A DNA stretch of 51,774 bases from Clostridia bacterium (GTDB lineage: Bacteria; Bacillota; Clostridia; Oscillospirales; CAG-272), in the NCBI GenBank assembly GCA_017466375.1, contig JAFTUH010000021.1, positions 1-51,774 of the forward strand, in the 5' to 3' direction. Below the pieces are notes generated by a model. The model did not search any database, had not been told where the DNA came from, and saw only the letters and a list, made by a program, of their open reading frames with translations. This document shows, piece by piece, positions 1-7,973 of this stretch. The translations under genes were made by a program, and so were the position numbers. Numbering within the stretch: position 1 is the stretch's first letter; each line of letters begins with the position of its first letter.

Positions 1-51
1 CAGAGCGCCTTTTCCGTGATAGATGTCGCGGGGAAGAGTAAAACGTGCCAT
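1..51 (-). CDS. Iron-containing alcohol dehydrogenase, N-terminal fragment
   Basis: Only the first 17 codons lie in the window; the gene runs off the left edge on the minus strand. The peptide reads MARFTLPRDIYHGKGAL, which resembles the N-terminus of group III, iron-dependent alcohol dehydrogenases (lactaldehyde reductase, butanol dehydrogenase type), where a TLP-hydrophobic-GKGAL stretch opens the NAD(P)-binding domain. An AAGGAG ribosome site (positions 60-65) precedes the ATG at a good distance. The substrate cannot be told from this fragment. The family call rests on a short match and is moderately certain. Confidence 0.6.
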   Translation of the reverse strand, partial: MARFTLPRDIYHGKGAL

Positions 52-294
52 ATTTCAAACTCCTTACAGAATAAATTTTTTATATTGGATTCAAACTGTA
101 TTTATTATAGCACAATGTGTAGAATAAATCAAGGCGGTAGGGATGCAGTGACAGATTTTTGTCTGTGAACAAATGATGAAAAAACAAAAAACTCCCATTC
201 ATAAATGATGCATCTGTGAAAATAATAATAGCAGAGGACGCGAGAGCGTACCTCAATGATATAGATGAATCAAAAACAAATGGGAGAAAAAATT

Positions 295-492
295 ATGGCA
301 AGCAACAAGGCACTTGTACCGGAAGCAAAGAAAGCACTCGAGCAGTTCAAGATGGAGGCGGCAAGCGAGGTTGGCGTTACGCTGAATCAGGGTTATAACG
401 GCGATCTCACTTCCCGTCAGGCTGGCTCCATCGGCGGTCAGATGGTTAAGAAGATGGTCGAGAAGTACGAGAACGACATCAAGAGCAAGTAA
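295..492 (+). CDS. Alpha/beta-type small acid-soluble spore protein (SASP)
   Basis: A 65-residue protein that coats and protects DNA in dormant spores. The carboxy half carries the family signature GDLTSRQAGSIGGQMVKKM, and the first half has a KMEAASE stretch where germination protease normally cuts (FASE/IASE-type site). An upstream in-frame ATG at 265 exists, but the ATG at 295 has a GGGAG ribosome site about 8 bases upstream and gives the usual SASP length, so 295 is preferred. It stands alone and is followed by a hairpin terminator. In the family, expression is by the forespore sigma factor; no such promoter was verified here. It is the best evidence that the organism forms spores. Confidence 0.92.
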   Translation: MASNKALVPEAKKALEQFKMEAASEVGVTLNQGYNGDLTSRQAGSIGGQMVKKMVEKYENDIKSK

Positions 493-513
493 GAGTTTCT
501 TACAAGCGGAAAA

Positions 514-540
514 GCGGGGGGCAATTGCCTCCCGTTTTTT
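514..540 (+). terminator. Rho-independent terminator of the SASP gene
   Basis: A G-rich arm (GGGGGGCAA) pairs with TTGCCTCCC with one wobble pair and is followed directly by a run of six T residues, 20-50 bases after the SASP stop codon. Confidence 0.75.
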
Positions 541-547
541 CATAGGA

Positions 548-575
548 AAAGGCTGCCGCGTGAAGCGACAGCCTT
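548..575 (-). terminator. Hairpin terminator of the CBM9-like surface protein gene
   Basis: Read on the minus strand, AAAGGCTG pairs with CAGCCTTT around a 12-base loop, just after the stop codon of the 597-1679 gene. The T run is short, so termination strength is uncertain. Confidence 0.6.
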
Positions 576-596
576 TATGTAAGCATCAGTCAGCGA

Positions 597-1679
597 TTAT
601 GCCTTTTTCTTTTTGCCGAGAACGATTGCAACGATTGCGATAACAACGATCACAGCTGCAACGATACCGATGATCAGACCGGTGTTGCTGCCAGCCTCGT
701 CAGCGGGCTCGTCAACGGGATCCGTGTTTGCTACAGGAGCAGTCTCGGGATCGGTCTCAGGCTCGGTTTCCGGCTCAGTCTCGGGCTCGGTTTCCGGCTC
801 GGTCTCAGGCTCAGTTACGGGCTCGGTTTCCGGCTCAGTCTCGGGCTCAGTCTCCGGCTCGGTCTCGGGCTCGGTTTCCGGCTCAGTCTCGGGCTCAGTT
901 ACGGGCGTGGTGTCGGGAGCTTCATTCTCAAGGCCGCCGGTAGCTACGTCGTTGCTCAGCGGGAAGGGAGCGGACTTACCGTTGCCATAGCCGAGATCCA
1001 GACCGTAGATAACGTAGTCAGAACCCTGTACGGGAGCGAGAGAACCCTCTGCGAACTCCTGCAGGTCAAAGAGCCACAGGTTCAGACCAAGCTCGCCGGC
1101 CTCGATGAGCTGGTTGTTATCGTTGTAGGAGTGACCGACAGCAACCTCGACGATGTAGCCGTCCGTGGTAAGGGAGGAAGCTGCTACGCAGTGGGTGATA
1201 TCACACATAGCCGGCTCGATGGTGAAGCATCCTCTTGCCTTATCCTTGTAGTCATGTCTCAGAGCGGTGTGAGAGTCAACACCGACCTTGAAGTGCTTGG
1301 AGGTGTCGTCGCAGTTGGAGAAGTTCAGACGGAACTCAACGCCGTCCCAACCGTTGCCGTTCCACTTGTCATAGTGGGAATCGTCGGGCTGAACAACGTC
1401 ATCGTCAACAACAACTGCGCAGAGGTATACGAACTGATCGTCATACAGCGCGTAAACAGTTGCGTATGCGTCGTACCAATCCCACTGCTCTGCGAATGCG
1501 TTTGCTTCGGGATCGTCGCCGAATACGAGGGTGAGCGACTCTTTGTACATATCATCGAGCTGACCGTCGATGATGGGGGTGCCCATCAGGACTACATCAT
1601 TGGCTGCACTTACAGGAGCTACACCAAGGATGCCGATAGACAGGCAGGCGATGAGGAGAAGACTAAGAATCTTTTTCAT
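597..1679 (-). CDS. Secreted, membrane-anchored CBM9-like surface protein
   Basis: A 360-residue exported protein. Residues 1-25 form a signal peptide (MKK, hydrophobic core, VSAA cleavage site). Residues about 30-235 resemble the carbohydrate-binding family 9/DOMON-like fold, with the typical opening [11 protein letters not shown], a [19 protein letters not shown] strand pair and [10 protein letters not shown]. Residues about 255-315 are an acidic TEPE repeat spacer. The end is one transmembrane helix (about 330-352) followed by KKKKA. Such proteins display sugar-binding domains on the cell surface; no catalytic domain is visible, so a role in glycan capture or cell-wall binding is inference. 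It has its own strong promoter and is transcribed alone. The repeat spacer is coded by near-identical 12-18 bp DNA units and may vary in length between strains. Confidence 0.75.
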   Translation of the reverse strand: MKKILSLLLIACLSIGILGVAPVSAANDVVLMGTPIIDGQLDDMYKESLTLVFGDDPEANAFAEQWDWYDAYATVYALYDDQFVYLCAVVVDDDVVQPDDSHYDKWNGNGWDGVEFRLNFSNCDDTSKHFKVGVDSHTALRHDYKDKARGCFTIEPAMCDITHCVAASSLTTDGYIVEVAVGHSYNDNNQLIEAGELGLNLWLFDLQEFAEGSLAPVQGSDYVIYGLDLGYGNGKSAPFPLSNDVATGGLENEAPDTTPVTEPETEPETEPETEPETEPETEPETEPVTEPETEPETEPETEPETEPETDPETAPVANTDPVDEPADEAGSNTGLIIGIVAAVIVVIAIVAIVLGKKKKA

Positions 1680-1770
1680 TACAAGATCCTCCTTAAGAAA
1701 TATTTTTCAACCGATTGAAGACCGGCTGAAACACAAGAGAACGCTTTGAAAGCGTACTGTTTGTGGAAAT

Positions 1771-1799
1771 ATAATAACATATTTTCTCGTTTTTGTCAA
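1771..1799 (-). promoter_or_regulatory. Sigma-A promoter of the CBM9-like gene
   Basis: On the minus strand TTGACA (1794-1799) and TATTAT (1771-1776) are separated by exactly 17 bp, about 90 bp upstream of the start codon. The leader between holds a short inverted repeat (AACGCTTTGAAAGCGT, 1740-1755) of unknown role. Confidence 0.8.
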
Positions 1800-1873
1800 T
1801 GCATTTTGTGAAAATTGTCGCAAAAGCAGCAGTTGGCGTCGGTGAGCGTATCAAAATATATGCGCTTATCCTC

Positions 1874-1902
1874 TTGAAAAATGTCTATGGATGTGGTATA
1901 CT
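1874..1902 (+). promoter_or_regulatory. Sigma-A promoter of queT
   Basis: TTGAAA (1874-1879), a 17-bp spacer and TATACT (1897-1902). Transcription would start within a few bases of the riboswitch stem that begins at 1909, so the aptamer is at the very 5' end of the message. Confidence 0.8.
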
Positions 1903-1908
1903 TTTTCC

Positions 1909-1950
1909 GGTGAGTTCGAAACCTTCCTCACCTAAAACAAAACTAAAGGA
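1909..1950 (+). promoter_or_regulatory. PreQ1-I riboswitch (class I) controlling queT
   Basis: The RNA has the minimal preQ1-I form: a 6-bp stem GGTGAG/CTCACC (1909-1914 with 1927-1932), a 12-base loop starting TTC and containing ACC, then an A-rich tail with AAAACTAA that in known structures folds back into the minor groove of the stem. The loop length equals that of the Bacillus subtilis queC aptamer. The tail runs straight into the AAAGGAG ribosome site, so ligand binding would hide the site and turn translation off. The neighbouring gene is a queuosine-precursor transporter, which fits preQ1 feedback. There is no terminator hairpin between aptamer and start codon. Confidence 0.88.
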
Positions 1951-1958
1951 GCCGCACT

Positions 1959-2447
1959 ATGTCCAATTTATCCAAGAGAGTCCGTTTTCTGTCCCATGCC
2001 GCTATGATCGCCGCATTGTATGTGGCGCTTACGCTCGTTTCCGCTGCTGTCGGTCTTGCCAGCGGCGTCATACAGGTCCGCCTGTCGGAGGCACTGACCG
2101 TTCTTGCGGCGTTTACGCCTGCCGCGATTCCCGGTCTGGCTGTCGGGTGCCTGCTTTCCAATATCATTACCGGCTGCCTGCCGTGGGATGTCGTGTTCGG
2201 AACGCTTGCCACGCTGATCGGTGCACTCGGAACGTACGCACTGCGCCGAGTCTCCCGCTGGTTTGCGCCGATTCCGCCGATTTTGGCAAATGCCTTAATT
2301 GTACCGGCTGTGCTGCAATCGGTGTACGGGGATCCGCATTCGTATCCGTTTCTGATGCTTACAGTAGGGGTGGGAGAGATCATTTCCGCCGGCGTTTTCG
2401 GGATGATTCTGTATCATGCCGTGAAGAAAACGAAGCTGTTCAAATGA
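1959..2447 (+). CDS. queT: QueT-family queuosine-precursor transporter (ECF S component)
   Basis: A 162-residue protein with about five to six hydrophobic segments. The stretch GVIQVRLSEALTVLAAFTPAAIPGLAVGC, followed by DVVFGTLATLIGALGTY, is characteristic of the QueT family, substrate-binding membrane subunits of energy-coupling-factor transporters that bring in preQ0/preQ1-type 7-deazaguanines for queuosine tRNA modification. No EcfA/EcfT genes are adjacent, so it probably shares a common energising module. The start follows AAAGGAG at good spacing. Regulation by the preQ1-I aptamer immediately upstream supports the substrate call. Confidence 0.9.
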   Translation: MSNLSKRVRFLSHAAMIAALYVALTLVSAAVGLASGVIQVRLSEALTVLAAFTPAAIPGLAVGCLLSNIITGCLPWDVVFGTLATLIGALGTYALRRVSRWFAPIPPILANALIVPAVLQSVYGDPHSYPFLMLTVGVGEIISAGVFGMILYHAVKKTKLFK

Positions 2448-2456
2448 ATAATGAAA

Positions 2457-2491
2457 GAAAAATGCCGTATCTGTTTGGATACGGCATTTTT
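2457..2491. terminator. Bidirectional terminator between queT and the ABC exporter
   Basis: A perfect stem AAATGCCGTAT/ATACGGCATTT with A and T runs on either side, lying between two convergent genes, so it can end transcription from both strands. Confidence 0.88.
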
Positions 2492-2504
2492 GTGCTTGTC
2501 TGAA

Positions 2505-4418
2505 TTATTCCAGTTCGAATGCGCCGGTGTAGAGCTGATAGTACGTGCCGCCGGCTTTGATGAGATCCTCATGGCTGCCGCGCTCGATGATGCGGCCGTG
2601 ATCGAGCACCATAATGACATCGGAGTTCATGATGGTGGAAAGACGGTGCGCGATGACGAATACGGTGCGTCCCTCCATCAGCTTATCCATACCGCGCTGA
2701 ACGATTGCCTCCGTGCGCGTATCGATGGAGGAGGTTGCCTCGTCCAGAATCATAACGGGCGGATCGGCGACTGCGGCACGGGCGATCGCGATCAGCTGTC
2801 TTTGCCCTTGCGAGAGGTTTGCGGCGTTGTTTTTCAAAACGGTGTCATACCCCTCGGGCAGACGGGTGATAAAATCGTCCGCACCGGCAAGACGGGCAGC
2901 TGCACGGCATTCTTCATCGGTGGCATCCAGTCGTCCGTAGCGGATGTTCTCCATAACCGTGCCGGAGAAGAGGTTCGTCTCCTGCAGAACGATACCGAGA
3001 GAGCGGCGGAGATCCGCTTTCTTGATCTTGTTGATGTTGATGCCGTCGTAGCGGATTTTGCCGTCGGCGATATCGTAATAGCGGTTGATGAGGTTGGTGA
3101 TCGTTGTTTTGCCGGCACCGGTGGCACCGACGAAGGCGACCTTCTGACCGGGCTCGGCGTATACGGATACGTCGTGGAGTACCTGCTTGTCTTCCTCGTA
3201 GCCGAAATCGACCTCGGTCAGGCGGACGTCGCCGGCAAGGCGCGTGTAGGTGATCGTACCGTCGCCGTGCGGGTGCTTCCATGCCCAGATACCGGTGCGT
3301 TCTGCCGTTTCCGTGATTGTGCCGTCCTCGCTGATTTTTGCATTCACAAGCGTGACGTATCCTTCATCGCACTCGGGCGTTTCATCCATGAGGGCAAAAA
3401 TGCGGGTAGCACCTGCCATCGCCATGGCGACGGAGTTGATCTGCTGGGAAAGCTGGTTGATGTTGCCCGTGAACTGCTTGGTCATGTTGAGGAAGGGGAT
3501 CACGATGCTGATGCCGAGTGCCTTGCCGGACAGGCTGATGTTCGGTACGTTGGACACGAGCAGGATACCGCCGACCAGGGCAACGAGCACGTATACGACG
3601 TTGCCGATATTCATAATAATCGGGCCGAGCATATTCGCAAACGCGTTGGCACGGCGGCTGTCCTCAAACAGTTCGTCGTTGATGCGGTCGAAATCCGCCT
3701 TGGCTTCTTCCTCGTGGCAGAAGACCTTGACGACCTTCTGACCGTTCATCATTTCCTGAATGAAGCCTTCGGTGCGGCCGACGGATTTTTGCTGGCGCAT
3801 GAAATACTTTGCGGAACCGCCGCCGACCTTTTTGGAGACGAAGATCATCGCCGTGACGCCGACGAGGACAAGGATCGTAAGCCATCCGCAGTAGTAGAGC
3901 ATGATGGCGAGAACGACGGAGATGATCATGCCCGACTGGAGCAGCTGCGGGAGCGTCTGCGAGACGAGCATGCGGAGCGTATCGATATCGTTCGTATAGT
4001 GGCTCATGATGTCGCCGTGAGAGTGCGTGTCAAAATAGCGGATCGGCAGATTCTGCATACCCTCGAACATTTTGTCGCGCATTTTTGCGAGGAATCCCTG
4101 CGTGATATACGCCATCAGCTGGGTATGGGCGACAACGGAAATCAGCGAGAGCAGATACAGCCCTGCCAGAATCGCCAGCATGGGCAGAATCTCCTTGACG
4201 GCGGATGCCCAGTCACCGCTCAGATACCATTTTTCAATTGCCGCGATGACGTTCTGCATGAAAATGGGCGGCATCGAGCTGACAGCGGCACAGAACAGGA
4301 TACACAGACCGGTTACCGGAACGAGCACGGGATAAAAGGAGAAGAGCAATTTTACAAGCCGCCAAAGCACGCGCGGATCCATTTTCGGACGGCGGGGCGC
4401 ATCAGTTGTTTTCTTCAT
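2505..4418 (-). CDS. Heterodimeric ABC exporter, subunit with the catalytic Walker B Glu
   Basis: A 637-residue half-transporter: six transmembrane helices (about residues 25-330) and a nucleotide-binding domain (about 395-637). Walker A is GATGAGKTT (431-439), Walker B VMILDE with Glu560, and the switch is AHR with His591. The signature is LSQGQ (535-539), in which the second Gly of LSGGQ is Gln. This matches the TM288/LmrD-type subunit of type IV exporters with two unequal ATP sites. A polar insert of about 45 residues (350-395) precedes the ATPase domain. The gene overlaps its partner by 17 bp and is second in a tetR-ABC-ABC operon. Substrate unknown; drug or lipid export is the usual inference for this family. 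Confidence 0.88.
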   Translation of the reverse strand: MKKTTDAPRRPKMDPRVLWRLVKLLFSFYPVLVPVTGLCILFCAAVSSMPPIFMQNVIAAIEKWYLSGDWASAVKEILPMLAILAGLYLLSLISVVAHTQLMAYITQGFLAKMRDKMFEGMQNLPIRYFDTHSHGDIMSHYTNDIDTLRMLVSQTLPQLLQSGMIISVVLAIMLYYCGWLTILVLVGVTAMIFVSKKVGGGSAKYFMRQQKSVGRTEGFIQEMMNGQKVVKVFCHEEEAKADFDRINDELFEDSRRANAFANMLGPIIMNIGNVVYVLVALVGGILLVSNVPNISLSGKALGISIVIPFLNMTKQFTGNINQLSQQINSVAMAMAGATRIFALMDETPECDEGYVTLVNAKISEDGTITETAERTGIWAWKHPHGDGTITYTRLAGDVRLTEVDFGYEEDKQVLHDVSVYAEPGQKVAFVGATGAGKTTITNLINRYYDIADGKIRYDGININKIKKADLRRSLGIVLQETNLFSGTVMENIRYGRLDATDEECRAAARLAGADDFITRLPEGYDTVLKNNAANLSQGQRQLIAIARAAVADPPVMILDEATSSIDTRTEAIVQRGMDKLMEGRTVFVIAHRLSTIMNSDVIMVLDHGRIIERGSHEDLIKAGGTYYQLYTGAFELE

Positions 4419-6153
4419 TCTGTGTACCTCCTTTCGTCTGCTGTGTGTACACTTCCTGATAGATGGGCGAGCAGGCGAGCAGCTCCTCGTGTGTGCCGAC
4501 GGCGGTAATGCGTCCGCCGTCCATGACGATGATTTTATCCGCGTCCTGCACGGAGGAGACGCGCTGGGCGATGATGATTTTCGTCGTTTCGGGGATGTAC
4601 TCCTTCAGCGCACGGCGGATGAGGGCATCCGTCTTCGTATCGACGGCGCTGGTGGAATCGTCCAGAATCAGGATTTTCGGCTTTTTCAGAAGGGCACGGG
4701 CAATGCAGAGACGCTGTCTCTGACCGCCGGAAACGTTCGTACCGCCCTGTTCGATATGTGTATCGTATCCGTCGGGGAAGGACTGCACGAATCCGTCTGC
4801 CTGTGCGAGACGGCACGCTTCGATGATCTGTTCATCGGTTGCTTCTTTGTTGCCCCAGCGGAGGTTTTCCTTGATCGTACCGGCAAAGAGCAGGTTTTTC
4901 TGCAGAACGACGGCAACGCTGTCGCGCAGTACCTGCATATCGTACGCCCGTACGTCCTCGCCGCCAACGCGCACGGTGCCTTCCGTTGCATCGTACAGAC
5001 GGGAGATCAGCTGTACGAGGGAGGATTTGCCCGATCCCGTGCCGCCGAGGATACCGACCGTTTCACCGGAGGCGATGTGGAGCTCGATGTCGGCAAGCGC
5101 GTTCTTTTCGGCTTTTGCCGAATATTTGAAAGAGACGCCGTCAAAATCAATGGATCCGTCCTTGAGCGCGGTGAGAGGGGCATCCGGGTTTTTGAGGGTA
5201 GGCTCCTCATTCAGCACCTCTACAATACGGCGGGCGGATTCGGCGGACATGGTGATCATGACGTAGATCATGGAGAGCATCATGAGCGACATGAGGATCT
5301 GCATACCGTAGGTGAGCATGGCAGAGAGCTGACCGACGTCGATATCGGCACCGGAGGTGGAGATAATCATTTCCGAGCCGACAAAGAGGACGAACAGCAT
5401 GACCAGATTGAGGCAAAGCTGCATCACGGGGTTATTGAAGGCGACGATTCGGTCGGCTTTCGTGAAATCGGCACGGATTTCGCCCGAAGCGGCACGGAAC
5501 TTATCTTTTTCGTATTCCTCGCGTACGAATCCCTTGACGGCGCGCATGGCCATGACGTTTTCTTCGATGGATTCGTTCATTTTATCGTACTTGCGGAATG
5601 CGCGGCGGAATGCAGGCATCGCTTTACGGGCGATAAAGAACAGAGCGAACGCAAGAATCGGTACGGTGACGATGAAAATCGCCGACAGAGCACCGCCCAT
5701 GATATACGCCATAATCGCGGCGAAAACGAACATGAACGGGGAGCGTACTGCAATACGGATAATCATCATGTACGCCATCTGTACGTTGCTCACGTCCGTT
5801 GTCAGTCGCGTGACGAGGGAAGAGGAGGAGAATTTATCGATATTGTCAAAGGAGTACGTCTGAATTTTGTAAAAGAGATCGTGGCGCAGATTGCGGGCGA
5901 ATCCTGCGGAGGCACGGGAAGCAGTGACAGCCGCCGCAGCACCGAAGGTAAGGGAAAGAACGGCAAAAAGAGCCATGATACCGCCGTTTACGAGAATCGT
6001 GGACAGCTCGCAGCCGGCTTTGATTTCATTAATGAGATTGGCAATGATAAACGGGAGCAGACACTCGATAATGACCTCACCGATAATGAGAATCGGCGTG
6101 AGAATCGAGGGCTTTTTGAACTCTCTGATGGATTTGGCTAATGTTTTAATCAT
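4402..6153 (-). CDS. Heterodimeric ABC exporter, subunit with degenerate ATP site
   Basis: A 583-residue half-transporter with six membrane helices (about 15-300) and an ATPase domain (about 335-583). Walker A is GGTGSGKSS (370-378) and the signature is the near-canonical VSGGQ (474-478). The Walker B motif ends in Asp (ILILDD, Asp499), where Glu is needed for hydrolysis, and the switch residue is Gln (IIIAQR, Gln530) instead of His. Both changes occur in TM287/LmrC-type subunits and mark the non-hydrolysing site of the heterodimer. It starts on an ATGA overlap with the tetR stop codon and overlaps the next gene by 17 bp, so the three genes should be translated together. Substrate not identifiable. 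Confidence 0.88.
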   Translation of the reverse strand: MIKTLAKSIREFKKPSILTPILIIGEVIIECLLPFIIANLINEIKAGCELSTILVNGGIMALFAVLSLTFGAAAAVTASRASAGFARNLRHDLFYKIQTYSFDNIDKFSSSSLVTRLTTDVSNVQMAYMMIIRIAVRSPFMFVFAAIMAYIMGGALSAIFIVTVPILAFALFFIARKAMPAFRRAFRKYDKMNESIEENVMAMRAVKGFVREEYEKDKFRAASGEIRADFTKADRIVAFNNPVMQLCLNLVMLFVLFVGSEMIISTSGADIDVGQLSAMLTYGMQILMSLMMLSMIYVMITMSAESARRIVEVLNEEPTLKNPDAPLTALKDGSIDFDGVSFKYSAKAEKNALADIELHIASGETVGILGGTGSGKSSLVQLISRLYDATEGTVRVGGEDVRAYDMQVLRDSVAVVLQKNLLFAGTIKENLRWGNKEATDEQIIEACRLAQADGFVQSFPDGYDTHIEQGGTNVSGGQRQRLCIARALLKKPKILILDDSTSAVDTKTDALIRRALKEYIPETTKIIIAQRVSSVQDADKIIVMDGGRITAVGTHEELLACSPIYQEVYTQQTKGGTQNEENN

Positions 6154-6755
6154 GCGTTTTGGGCACCTCCTTGGTGTTTCGTGTGTTCGCTTTCGGTATG
6201 AAGAATACCGTTTATAACTGTTTGTACGGCGAGACGGTACGTTTCGTTCCGGTCAGTATTCGTATGGCTGAAGAATCCCCACAGCTCCTGCGTGGAAAAA
6301 CCGTGCATGACGGTACGCAGAATCCGCTGCCAGTGGTTTCTCTCCTCCTCCGTCAGGCGGAAGCCGCTGAGTGCGTGAAATACCGGTACGATGACATCGG
6401 GCAGGGCATTTGTCATGGTGTCGTTGCCGGTCATCGGAATCATCAGAATCAGGTGATACAGCGCGGGTGAGCGGTGTACGAACGCGCGGTATGCATCGGC
6501 CAGTGCGAAGCAGGCATCCTCGCGTGTGCGTCCGTCGATGGCGGCTGTCAGGGCGTCGGACAGCATGCGCACGGCACGCACGGCAAGCTCACAGCGCAGC
6601 TGTTCTGTGGATTCTATGTGATTATACAGCGATGCCGGTTTGATACCGAGCTTTTTGGCAAGCGTTCCCGTTGTCAGATAGGATACGCCGTGTGCCTCAA
6701 TCAGCTCCTCGGCGGCATCCAGCACCGTTTCTTTTGTGAGCCCGTGCTTGGGCAT
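6150..6755 (-). CDS. TetR-family repressor of the ABC exporter operon
   Basis: A 201-residue regulator. Residues about 1-55 form the TetR helix-turn-helix: TKETVLDAAEELIEAHG, then LTTGTLAKKLGIKPASLYNHI with the family's SLYNH recognition helix. The rest is an all-helical ligand domain of the TetR C-terminal WHG-like type. A longer frame begins at 6788, but that start lies inside the promoter region; the ATG at 6755 follows a strong AAGGAGGAGG site. The stop overlaps the next ATG by 4 bp. The palindrome embedded in its own promoter indicates autoregulation and control of the exporter, a known pattern for TetR-controlled efflux operons. The inducer is unknown. Confidence 0.88.
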   Translation of the reverse strand: MPKHGLTKETVLDAAEELIEAHGVSYLTTGTLAKKLGIKPASLYNHIESTEQLRCELAVRAVRMLSDALTAAIDGRTREDACFALADAYRAFVHRSPALYHLILMIPMTGNDTMTNALPDVIVPVFHALSGFRLTEEERNHWQRILRTVMHGFSTQELWGFFSHTNTDRNETYRLAVQTVINGILHTESEHTKHQGGAQNA

Positions 6756-6795
6756 AAAAGCCTCCTCCTTCCTCACTTGAAATCCCAACTTTACT

Positions 6796-6824
6796 ATTAT
6801 AAACTAACGGTGTTAGTTTGTCAA
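6796..6824 (-). promoter_or_regulatory. Promoter of tetR-ABC operon with TetR operator in its spacer
   Basis: On the minus strand TTGACA (6819-6824) and TATAAT (6796-6801) have an ideal 17-bp spacer. A perfect inverted repeat AAACTAAC-ggt-GTTAGTTT (6801-6819) fills that spacer and touches both boxes. A dimer bound there would block polymerase, so this is the likely TetR operator. Confidence 0.88.
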
Positions 6825-6844
6825 TACGGAGTACGGATTTTCAA

Positions 6845-6874
6845 GAAAAAAACGCACCCGGTACAGGTGCGTTT
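6845..6874 (-). terminator. Terminator of the AEC permease gene
   Basis: Minus-strand hairpin ACGCACC/GGTGCGT followed by a run of seven T residues, just after the stop codon at 6881. Confidence 0.8.
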
Positions 6875-6880
6875 AGCAGA

Positions 6881-7849
6881 TTACAGAAGTACGATGAACA
6901 GAAGATACATCAGCGGAATCGTGATGACGGAAAGCGTCGTGGATATCATCGCCATGGATGCCCCTGTTTTCGTATCTCCGCCGTATGCGGCAGGATAGAC
7001 GATCGTGTTCAGCCCGAGCGGAACTGCGAAGCCGATCAGGGCAGGCGTCATGATTTCCTTGGGTGTGCCGAGTGCGTGGAGAATGAGCATCAGAACGGAA
7101 GGAATCACGATCAGGCGGAGCGCGGAGGCAATGTAAACCTTTTTGTTCGTCAGAAGCTCCTTCAGATCGTATCCGCCGATGACGAAGCCGGCAAGCACCA
7201 TGGCAAGCGGACCCATGCACGCGCCGGCGCTGCTGAGTGCGTTTGTGACAAATGCGGGGGCGTACTGCCCAAGATCAAGCAGACCGAGGATCATACCGGC
7301 CACCATTGCGATCAGCGGCGGCGTGAGAAGTCCCTTTCTCAGTTTTTGCCAGATACTGCTGTTTTGATCCTTTGGAATCAGCACATACAGTCCCCAGCTG
7401 CTGGACGCAATCGTCAAACAGAACGTGAAGAGCAGGTATTTGTAAAGACCTTCCTGTCCGAACACGCCGAGGATGATGAAGTTTCCCATAAAGCCGTGAT
7501 TACCGAGCGCGATGGCGTATTTGTAAATCTCACGCTGATAGGATGCTTCGGGGGAGGCGCTGCTGTTTCGGACAAACAGACGGGAGACAGGATAGGCGAG
7601 CAGGACTGCGGCAAGGATGGAGACGAAGCCGTACAGAATGAGCGTATAGTTTTTTGTAAAACTCTCGACGGTGCACTGTGTCATCTGCGTGGAGAGGTAC
7701 AGCATGGGGACAAAACAGTAGGTCTCAAGCCGTGACATCGTCGTGCCCGCATTCTCCGGCAGAATCTTGCATTTCCGCAGGATGAATCCCACGAGAACGA
7801 GCAGGAACATATTGAGCATCTGGCTCAGGGTTAGATGAAAGATTTCCAT
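6881..7849 (-). CDS. AEC-family permease (auxin efflux carrier / malate permease type)
   Basis: A 322-residue membrane protein with about ten hydrophobic segments arranged as two halves, the layout of the bacterial AEC family. Recognisable features are the N-terminal MLNMFLLVLVGFILRKCKI, the unwound-helix region GNHGFMGNFIILGVFG, and a late AVPLGLNTIVYPAAYGGD segment. Bacterial members move malate, malonate or other organic anions, but substrate cannot be assigned here. The gene stands alone with its own promoter and terminator. It might serve organic-acid exchange, which would suit a fermenter, but nothing local proves that. Confidence 0.82.
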   Translation of the reverse strand: MEIFHLTLSQMLNMFLLVLVGFILRKCKILPENAGTTMSRLETYCFVPMLYLSTQMTQCTVESFTKNYTLILYGFVSILAAVLLAYPVSRLFVRNSSASPEASYQREIYKYAIALGNHGFMGNFIILGVFGQEGLYKYLLFTFCLTIASSSWGLYVLIPKDQNSSIWQKLRKGLLTPPLIAMVAGMILGLLDLGQYAPAFVTNALSSAGACMGPLAMVLAGFVIGGYDLKELLTNKKVYIASALRLIVIPSVLMLILHALGTPKEIMTPALIGFAVPLGLNTIVYPAAYGGDTKTGASMAMISTTLSVITIPLMYLLFIVLL

Positions 7850-7890
7850 AATAGCCTCGGTGAGGGAATTTGTGTATGTAACCGTGAAAT

Positions 7891-7919
7891 ATTATAGCAC
7901 GGCTTTTCGTTCTTGTAAA
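7891..7919 (-). promoter_or_regulatory. Sigma-A promoter of the AEC permease gene
   Basis: Minus-strand TTTACA (7914-7919), 17-bp spacer, TATAAT (7891-7896), about 40 bp upstream of the start codon. Confidence 0.78.
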
Positions 7920-7940
7920 GATATGCGCATCTTTTTGCGC

Positions 7941-7969
7941 AAAAAATCTCCCGACGGGCGGGAGATTTT
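7941..7969 (-). terminator. Terminator of the YcaO gene
   Basis: Minus-strand stem AATCTCCC/GGGAGATT followed by a T run directly after the stop codon at 7974. Confidence 0.8.
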
Positions 7970-7973
7970 GATA

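Noticed and set aside
733..905. CRISPR-like short repeats
   Set aside because: The 12-18 bp repeats are in frame and code for a TEPE stalk; there are no spacers of constant length.
2451..4508. Long open frame (685 codons) on the plus strand
   Set aside because: It lies opposite the ABC exporter gene, whose ATPase motifs are clear. The antisense product has no recognisable domain and reflects codon bias of a GC-rich gene.
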